A stretch of DNA of 64,000 nucleotides. Origin: JACDAN01 sp963827705 (GTDB lineage Bacteria > Actinomycetota > Thermoleophilia > Gaiellales > Gaiellaceae). Under the pieces are notes generated by a model, which made no database searches, was not told the DNA's origin, and saw only the letters and a list, made by a program, of their open reading frames with translations. Positions 20,246 through 28,000 of this stretch are shown one piece after another; within the stretch, counting starts at the first letter, position 1; every line of letters begins with the position of its first letter. Location of the stretch: contig CAWHBN010000005.1 of the NCBI GenBank assembly GCA_963827705.1, positions 1 to 64,000 on the forward strand. Direction: 5' to 3'. Position numbers and translations under genes: made by a program.

Positions 20246-20286
20246 CGCTCCAGCGTAGCCAGTGGGACTATCGTCGACTTCCATCG

Positions 20287-21062
20287 ATGTTCACGGGCCC
20301 TGCCGAGATCTACGACCGGTTCGTCGGCCGCTACAGCCCTGACCTTGCCGCGGCGATGTGCGAGGCGGCGGGCGTCCGCCGGGGCAGCGCGCGCTCGACG
20401 TCGGCTGCGGCTCCGGGGCGCTCGTCGGGGCGCTGGCCGAGCGTCTCGGAGCCGAGAACGTCGCCGGAATCGATCCCTCTGAGCCGTTCGCCGAGGCCGC
20501 TCGGGCCAGGGTGCCGGGCGCGCGCATCCTCGTCGGGTCGGCCGAATCCCTCTCCTTCGCCGACGACGAGTTCGACGCCACGCTGTCCCAGCTGGTGGTC
20601 AACTTCCTGACCGACCCCGAGCTGGGCCTGCAGGAGATGGTTCGCGTCACGCGCGCCGACGGAGTCGTCGCCGGCTGCGTCTGGGACTACGGCGGAGAGA
20701 TGACCATGCTGCGGACCTTCTGGGAGTCGGCTGCCGCCCTCGAGCCCGAGCGCGCGGGACCGGCGATGGAGAGCGCGATGCCGTTCGCGGACCCGGAGTC
20801 GCTCGCCGCGCTGTGGCGGAGATCCGGACTGGTCGACGTGGAGGTCTCGCCGATCGTCGTCGAGGCCTCCTACGACGACTTCGACGACCTCTGGTCGCCC
20901 TTCCCGGCCGGCGTCGGGCCCGCAGGGACGTACACCGCCTCGCTCGACTCCGAGGCGCAGGTCGCGCTTCGCGACGAGTTCGAGCGCCGCCTCGGCCGGC
21001 CCGACGGCCCGTTCACACTCTCCGCCCGGGCCTGGTGCGCCGTCGGGCGAGTCCGCCCGTAG
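20287..21062 (+). CDS. Class I SAM-dependent methyltransferase (one frameshift)
   Basis: A ~258-residue methyltransferase of the UbiE/COQ5 type. The start is MFTGPAEIYDRFVGRYSP; motif I (LDVGCGSG) sits in a second frame because one G is missing from a G run near 20388. The remainder is intact: acidic loop GIDPSEPF, the ARILVGSAESLSFADDEFD segment and the post-motif III strand 'GGVVAGCVWDYGG'-like sequence. Its substrate cannot be deduced; similar proteins methylate small molecules. It is divergent from the helicase gene with 41 bases between starts, and its stop faces the cyclase gene. Confidence 0.8.
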
Positions 21063-21083
21063 GCCCGGCGCCCGGCAAGGCCG

Positions 21084-24000
21084 TCACGGCGCCGTCGGCA
21101 GGGAAAACGCCGGCCGGGAAACGACAGCGAGGCGCCGGAAGATCGACTCGCTCCGCTCCCCGGCACCCTCGTCGTCGTCACCACGGAGCTCCGACAGCCG
21201 GGCGACGGCCTCGAGCGTCAGCGCGAGCTCGTAGGACTCGACCTGGGCATCGGGGTCCGCGTCGGCCTGCTCGCTGCGCGTGCTTTCCTCGAGGGCGAGC
21301 GCGGCGGCGTCGAGGTCGCCGGACTGCATCAGGGCATAGCCGCGAAGGCGGTGAAGCATCGCCGCCGCCGCCGCGCCGGCGCCGTGCTCCTCGACGCCCG
21401 CGAGCGTGTCCTCCGCGCGGCTCAGCGCGTCCGCTGCGTCGCCGGCGAGCAGCGACTTCTCGGCGAGCCGCGCACTCGTCTCGAGGACGAAGCTGCGGGC
21501 GTTCAGGTCGCGGAACTCGGCCAGCGCTTCCTCCAGCAGTCCCTCCGCGTCGTCGAAGCGCCCGGTCCGCGCCGCCAGGCGCCCGAGGTTGCTCACTGCG
21601 AGCGCCGCGAGGAACCGAGCGCCCGCGCGGGTGCAGACGTCGCGCGCCTCCGTGAAGAGCTCCTCCGCAGCCTCGTAGTGCCCCTGATCGGACTTGATCT
21701 CGCCGATGTTGTTCGCGATCGTCGCCGCTCCGACGACGTCGCCGATCCGGTCGCGGACGGCCTGGCTGCGGCCGTACAGGTCGAGCGCCTCGTCCCACCG
21801 GCCCTCGTAGTAGGCGTCGATGCCGAGGTTGTTCAGCACGTTCGCCTGTCCGAGCAGGTCTCCGAGCTCCTCGTACACAGGTAGCGCAAGCCCGCGGAAG
21901 GCGATCCGGTTCGGGTCGCCGCTCGAGGTGTAGGCGAGGTGGAGGAGGTAGTAGGCGTGCGCCACCGCGCGCAGGTCCTCCTTGGCGAGCGCCTCCTCGA
22001 CGACCCGGTTGCACCAGTCGATGCAGTCGGCGAACTCCCCCTGGCGGAAGCGGACGCCTGCGTACGACAGGCGGATCTCGAGGGCGAGCGGCGACGGCTT
22101 TCCCGGGGGATCGGACCGCTCGACGGCCGCGAGCGCCCGCCGGTACCACCGCAGCGCCTGCGGATACTCGCTCGACCGCTCCCGGATCAGCCCTTCCTTG
22201 TGCAGGAGCGCAGGCTGGTCGTCCGGGGCGCCGATGAGTCGGCGCGCGCGGCGGTACGAGTCCGCGGCGTCCGCGTAGCGGCCCGCCAGCTCCGAGACGT
22301 CGCCCAGCGCCTCCCACACGGCTGCGACGGCGGTCGCGTCGAGGTCGGGGAGGTGCTTGGCGGCGTCGAGCGCCCGCCGGTAGAAAACGGCGGCCTCGAC
22401 ATTCGCGAACTTCTCGCGCGCCCGCTCGCCGGCGACAAGCGAGTACCGGTACGCCTTCGCGTGCTCGTCCGCATGGAGGAAGTGGAGCGACAGCAGCTCG
22501 GCGTACTCCGAGAGCTCGCTCGCGTGAAGGCTCTCGTACGCGGCGCCGATGCTCGCGTGCAGCTCGCGACGGCGGCGAAACGAGAGCCCTTCGTAGGCGG
22601 CGTCGCGGAAGAGGGCGTGACGGAAGCGGAACCCGCCCGCGGTGTAGGGGTCCCGCTCGACGAACTCGTTCAGGCGGTCCCAGGACTCCGAGTCGGGCGA
22701 CGCCGATGGATCGTCGGCAGCGAGGACGTGCCCGACGAGCTCGCTGCTGAACGTGCTTCCCATCACGGCCGCGTAGCGGAGCAGCGTGCGATCTACGGGC
22801 GCCAGCCGGTCGATCCTGGTCGTGACGACGGCCTCGATGTTCTCCGGCAGGTCCCCGCCGGCCTCGCCGTGGGACGAGGCGAGGAGCTCCTGGAGGAAGA
22901 GCGGATTTCCGCCCGACCGCTCGACGATCGCCGCCACCTCCTCCGTCCGCCAGCCGTTCGAGCCCGTCGCGTCGACCAGCGCCTTGGCGGACTCGATGGT
23001 CAGGGGCTCGAGATGCAGCGCCAGTGCCGCGACCGGAGGAACGCCCTCGGCCGAGATGAAGCCGCCTGCGCTCTGGCGCCTCGTCACGCAGATGAGCCAC
23101 GGCTTCGTCGTCACCTGCCCTCCGAGGTGGCGGAGCAGGTGACAGGACGGCTCGTCCATCCAGTGGACGTCCTCGATCACGAGCACCGTCGGGCTCGGCA
23201 GCAGCTTCGCGAGCAGCGTCTCGACCACGCCGTGGAGGCGCGCTCGCCGGAAGGCCGGCTGGAGATCGTCGACCTCCGGAGTCGACTCGAGCTCCACGTC
23301 GAGCGGAAGGGCGAGCAGCGGGATCCACTGCACGACCTCCTCCGCCAGGGGCGCGACCCGACTCCGCAGCCGCTCGGCGAGGTCCCGCCGATCGCCGTTG
23401 GCCGAAACCTCCAGCAGCGATCGCAGCAGGCCGCGGAAGGGGTAGTACGGGGTCGAGAGCTCGTACTCCTCGCACGAGGCGCGAATGCTGTTGAGCTCGG
23501 CGTCCTGCGACAGCAGCTCCTCGACGAGACGCGACTTGCCCATGCCGGGGTCGCCGATCAGCTCGACCAACGACCCCAGGCCCATGCGGACCGGTGTCAG
23601 GGTCGCGCCGAGGATCGCGAGCTCGCGCTCGCGGCCGACGAAGGGCGTCGTCGCCTCCGGGACGCTCTCGCGGCCCCCCGCGACCGCGCGAACGTCGTGC
23701 GCGACCACCGGAGCCTTCTTGCCCTTGACCTGGAAGGGCTCCAGCTCGACGGTCTCGAACGGCGTCCGCGAGCGCTCGACGACCTCTGCGCCCGCGAGGA
23801 CCGAGCCCGGCCCGGCCTTCGACATCAGCCGGGCGGCCAGCGCGGCGGTCTCGCCCATGATCGCGTACGTCTTGCGGAAGGGGGCACCGACCTCGCCCGT
23901 GAAGACGCGGCCACGATTGATCCCGGCGTGGAGCTGAAGCCGCAAGTTTGCGTCGGCGATCGACCGCACGGTCCGGAGCATCCGTTCTTCGTCGTCTCCC

Positions 24001-24932
24001 GCCGTCTCGGGCGCACCGGCGACGAGCACGACCCGGACCGCGTCCTCGTCGATGTCCGTCTCCAGGAAGGTGACGCGATGCTCGTCTGCCGCTTGCTGGA
24101 CGGTTCGCATGGCCTGGTCGAGCGCCTCCGCGGTTCCGGAAGCACCTTCCTCCGCCAGCAGCGCATCGGTCCCAGCGAAGCGGAGGAACGCCACAGTCGC
24201 CTGGCGGTGCTCGGGCTCGACCGGGTTCTCTCCGAGGTAGTCGCGGATCGCGCGTGGGACACAGTCGGCGAGCGGAAGCCCGGTGACGTCCGGCACCGGC
24301 ATGAGACCCGAAGTGGACACCGGGACATCCGCCTTCAGCAGCCGGCCGCCGGACTTCTGCTCGCCCACGTACCGGGCCGGAAGCGCCGCACCGGTCGCAG
24401 GGCTGACCAAGACCTCGCCGGCCTCGGATGCGTCCTGCATCGCGACGGTCTGCGACACCTCCGGCCCGCACAGGAGCAGCTCGCGATGCGATCCGCCGAC
24501 GAGGAAGAACCGGAAGGTGCCGGTGTTGAGACCGGCGTGCATCCGCAGCGTCACCTGCCCGGCCGAGGTGCGGGGCCGACCGATCTCCCGCAGGGCTCGG
24601 CGCATCCCGTGCGAGACGCGGGCAGCACGGCGGGCGTGCTCGTCCCCGGAGAAGAAGAGCAGCAGGGCGTCGCCGCCAAACTTGAGGACGCCGCCGCCGT
24701 TGTCGTACGCGATCTGGAGGAGCTCGACGAACGTCGCGTTGAGGACGTCGATGAGCTCCTCCGCGCCCGCCTTGCCCTTGCGTGCGAGCCGCTCCGACAT
24801 CGCAGTGAACCCCGAGAGGTCGACGAAGGCGAGCGTGCCCTCGAGCGTCCGCCAGGTGGCATCCGGCGCCTCCCGGAGCCACTCGATCACCACCCGGGGA
24901 ACGTAGGGCGTCAACCCGGTCGGCGTCGCCAT
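21084..24932 (-). CDS. Soluble-adenylyl-cyclase-like protein: tandem cyclase domains, ATPase and TPR region (paralogue B)
   Basis: A ~1280-residue protein with the layout of mammalian soluble adenylyl cyclase (ADCY10). Domain 1 (residues ~30-200) has FVDLSGFTAMSERLARKGKAG and VLKFGGDALLLFF, i.e. both metal Asp residues and a Lys. Domain 2 (~250-400) lacks the first metal Asp and has RKTYAIMGETAALAARLMSK, keeping the Arg but with Ala where the transition-state Asn should be. A P-loop ATPase follows (GDPGMGKS near 460, VLVIEDVHWMDE), then TPR repeats to the C-terminus (SQAVRDRIGDVVGAATIANN and similar). Start chosen at ATG 24932 (AGAAGGGG upstream); a GTG at 24968 is possible. It is divergent from the giant surface protein. 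Catalytic competence is doubtful. Confidence 0.85.
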   Translation of the reverse strand: MATPTGLTPYVPRVVIEWLREAPDATWRTLEGTLAFVDLSGFTAMSERLARKGKAGAEELIDVLNATFVELLQIAYDNGGGVLKFGGDALLLFFSGDEHARRAARVSHGMRRALREIGRPRTSAGQVTLRMHAGLNTGTFRFFLVGGSHRELLLCGPEVSQTVAMQDASEAGEVLVSPATGAALPARYVGEQKSGGRLLKADVPVSTSGLMPVPDVTGLPLADCVPRAIRDYLGENPVEPEHRQATVAFLRFAGTDALLAEEGASGTAEALDQAMRTVQQAADEHRVTFLETDIDEDAVRVVLVAGAPETAGDDEERMLRTVRSIADANLRLQLHAGINRGRVFTGEVGAPFRKTYAIMGETAALAARLMSKAGPGSVLAGAEVVERSRTPFETVELEPFQVKGKKAPVVAHDVRAVAGGRESVPEATTPFVGRERELAILGATLTPVRMGLGSLVELIGDPGMGKSRLVEELLSQDAELNSIRASCEEYELSTPYYPFRGLLRSLLEVSANGDRRDLAERLRSRVAPLAEEVVQWIPLLALPLDVELESTPEVDDLQPAFRRARLHGVVETLLAKLLPSPTVLVIEDVHWMDEPSCHLLRHLGGQVTTKPWLICVTRRQSAGGFISAEGVPPVAALALHLEPLTIESAKALVDATGSNGWRTEEVAAIVERSGGNPLFLQELLASSHGEAGGDLPENIEAVVTTRIDRLAPVDRTLLRYAAVMGSTFSSELVGHVLAADDPSASPDSESWDRLNEFVERDPYTAGGFRFRHALFRDAAYEGLSFRRRRELHASIGAAYESLHASELSEYAELLSLHFLHADEHAKAYRYSLVAGERAREKFANVEAAVFYRRALDAAKHLPDLDATAVAAVWEALGDVSELAGRYADAADSYRRARRLIGAPDDQPALLHKEGLIRERSSEYPQALRWYRRALAAVERSDPPGKPSPLALEIRLSYAGVRFRQGEFADCIDWCNRVVEEALAKEDLRAVAHAYYLLHLAYTSSGDPNRIAFRGLALPVYEELGDLLGQANVLNNLGIDAYYEGRWDEALDLYGRSQAVRDRIGDVVGAATIANNIGEIKSDQGHYEAAEELFTEARDVCTRAGARFLAALAVSNLGRLAARTGRFDDAEGLLEEALAEFRDLNARSFVLETSARLAEKSLLAGDAADALSRAEDTLAGVEEHGAGAAAAAMLHRLRGYALMQSGDLDAAALALEESTRSEQADADPDAQVESYELALTLEAVARLSELRGDDDEGAGERSESIFRRLAVVSRPAFSLPTAP

Positions 24933-25004
24933 GGCCCCTTCTCGCCGGTCGCTGCCGTCATGCATCACCTTCGCGCAACTTGCAGGAGTTATTAAGAGAC
25001 AACG

Positions 25005-25032
25005 TTGACATTGTCTAAGAAAGGCGTAGATT
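25005..25032 (+). promoter_or_regulatory. Predicted sigma-70-type promoter for the giant secreted protein
   Basis: A perfect TTGACA at 25005-25010, a 16-base spacer, and TAGATT at 25027-25032 (four of six matches to TATAAT). It lies 30 bases upstream of the GTG at 25063, which has the strong ribosome-binding site GGAAGGGGAA directly before it. The region is A/T-rich compared with its neighbours. Position and orientation support it; not tested. Confidence 0.6.
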
Positions 25033-25062
25033 GGCGCGCGGGAAAGGTCTGCGGAAGGGGAA

Positions 25063-28000
25063 GTGAGGGGGTCCGTGCTCCGACGACGAGTGACTCAGGT
25101 GTTCGGCTTGGGCCGTCATGCTGCTCGCGCTCGGCGTTCCGGGCGGCCAGGCGGCCGACGGCTTCGAGCCGACATCGATCTCCCTGACGCTCGCTCCGGG
25201 TGCTTCCTGGAAGACGTCTCAGAGCCTGCATCTGGACTCCCTCCCCGCGAAGGCGGACATCGTCATCGCGGTGGACACAACCGCAAGTATGGGTGCGGCG
25301 ATCACGGACGCAAAGGCCGACACGGTCAAGATCGTCAACCGGATCAAGTCCTCGATCCCGGGCGCGCGCTTCGCGGTGGTCGACTTCAAGGACTACCCGC
25401 TCTTCCCCTTCGGCGGGTCCACCGACTACCCGTACGAGCTCGTCACCGGCCTGACGGGCGACCCGGCCGCTGTCCAATCCGCGGTCGACACGCTCAGCCC
25501 CGCCGGCGGCGGCGACCTGCCTGAGTCGTTCAACCGCGTCTTCTTCGAGGCGTACTCGGACGTCGTCCCGCACGAGGACGAGATCACGCCGCACCTCGCC
25601 TACGACGCAAACGCGCCGCGGTTCCTGGTCGTGCTGGGCGACGACATCCCCCATGACCCCGGGCAGAACACGCACTTCTCGGCGTGCGCCAACACCTCGC
25701 CGATAGACCCCGGCCGGGACGGCACGGTCGGCTCGAGCGACGACCTGGCCACGAAGGCAACGTTGGACGCGCTCAAGGCGAACGACACGAACGTCTCCTT
25801 CGTCACCTACAACCCCGGCGGCGGCACGCCGGGGACGGCCGACTGCCACGCACAGCTCGCGACCTACGCCGGCGGCGTGCAGGTGACGCACGACGCCACT
25901 GACTCCCTTGCCGACGAGATCGTTGCGGTCGTCAAGCAGGCTGCCTCGCGGGTCGACCAGGTCGAGTTCTCGGTCGCCCCGAGCTCGTTCGCCTCCTGGG
26001 TGAGCTTCTCGCCGCCGACGCCGTACGGACCGTTCAACGCTCCGCGAGACATTCCCTACGAGCTGACCCTCACGGTGCCCGAGGGGGCGGCTACCGGCAC
26101 CCACGAGTTAACCGTCAGCGCCGTCGCGGACGGCTCCGTCCGGGCCGAGCAGGCCGTGACGATCACCGTCAGAGAACGAGCGATGAGCGCGCTGACCCTC
26201 GAGGTCGAGGAACGCTCGATCGCCGCCGGCCTGGCGTCGCTGCCCGTGGGCGCTATTCCGGCGTCACGAATCCCGTTCCTCGGCGGCACGACGTCCGCGC
26301 TCCCCGCGGGCTCGATCCCCGCCGGCTCCATCCCCGCCGGCTCGATCCCCGCCGGCTCCATCCCCGCCGGCTCGATCCCCGCCGGCTCCATCCCCGCCGG
26401 CTCCATCCCCGCGGGCTCGATCCCCGCGGGCTCGATCCCGGCCGGCTCGATTCCCTACGGGTCGATCGGCCTCGGCAACACGCCCGCGGGCTCGATCCCG
26501 GCAGGCTCAATCGCCCTGCGGCACGTTCTCGTCTCGCAGATCCCGCTCCAGAACGCGACGTGGGACCAGATTCTCGCGCCGCCCTCGGCCCTGAACGCGT
26601 GCCCCGCAACCGGTGCGGCTGCCGGCGCGGGCGCCTGCCGGCCGTTGACCGCGCTCACGCTCGAGGACATCGCAAACGACCCAGTCGCCCTGGGACGGCT
26701 GAACGCGCAGCCGATCCGTAACGTGCCGCTGTTCAGCACGCTGTGGCGCGACGCACCCTTCGCCGCGCTCATGCTCGGCAACGCGACCCTGAGTCAGCTG
26801 CCTGCTCCGCCGGGCTACGCAAGCTGGAACGACGCGCTCGAAGCCAACGGAGGCAGCTCGAGCAACGTCGTCCCGGGTGCGAACACCGTCTTCGGGGTCT
26901 ATGTGTCGGGGCAGCTCGGCTCGACGCCTGCGGGCTCGATCCCCGCCGGCTCGATCCCGTGGGCGCTGCCCGCAGGCTCGATCCCCGCTGGGTCGATCCC
27001 CGCCGGTTCGATTGCGATCAGCACGACACGCGTCGGGGCCTTGCCGATCGCGAAGCTCGTCCCGCAGGCCCCGCTGACGCTGTCGGCGTACGTGAACTGC
27101 GGCCCGTCCTTCGTCTGTACGGGGAAGACGCTCGGCGAAGCGGACGATGCGGGCGCGATCAACCCCTCGCTCACGATCGCCCAGCTCTTCGCCGCGATCC
27201 CGCCGAGCAACGTGGCGCCGGTGGATAGCGACGGTGTCCGCGACGCCGCCCGCGAGACGACGCTCGACCAGCTGATCGCCGCGATGCTCCCGCGCAGCAA
27301 CTACCCGTGGGAGGAGATCGCCCTCACCGGACTGCAGGACGTCGCTCAATCGCCCGCGCTCCACTACCACGTCGACTTCGAGCTCGACTGCGCCCGCCCA
27401 CTCGCCTCCACGTTCGACGTCACGGTCAACCTTCCCGAGGGGTTCATTCCCGTCCTCGGGTCCACGAAGTTCTCCTACGCAGGCGGAGCCGCAGTCACCG
27501 GGCGGAATCCGACCGCGAACGACGGGGGCGATTTCGTCTACACGCCGACCGGAACGAGCCCCTGCGGGAGCAGTACGGCCGTCCGCCACGTGCGCATGAG
27601 CTTCAACGCCCACGCGGGGCTGACGCTCGGAGACCACACCGCGGACGTGACCGTGTCGACTCCGAGCCTGACGGAGACAGTGAACGACAAGGCGCCGGTG
27701 CTCGTGCTCCAGAACCACGAGGCGAACGACGATCCCTTGACGGCTCCCGTCGTCGCAAAGGACGTGCTCGTCGCCGGGCACATCGCGGACTCGTCCGATC
27801 GGGAGTACTTCCGCTTCCCGTTCGGGAGCCTGCCGCGGCACTCGAAGCTCGTCGCCTACCTCAACGTGCCCGAGGGAGCGGACTACGACCTCGTCGTCCA
27901 CAAGCAGTTCTCGCCGTCGCTGCAGTCGAATCCCGCCGGCTCGATCCCGGCGGGGAGCATCCCGGTCGAGGATCCCGGGGTCTCCGTCGACAACTCGGAC

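Noticed and set aside
21939..24995. 1018-residue plus-strand ORF antisense to the sAC-like gene
   Set aside because: Composition is dominated by Arg, Leu, Glu, Val and Asp repeats with no domain or motif; it mirrors the opposite strand, as is common at high GC. The minus strand carries clear cyclase and ATPase motifs.
26303..26512. CRISPR-like short repeat array
   Set aside because: The units are directly adjacent with no spacers and keep a continuous reading frame; it is a protein repeat.
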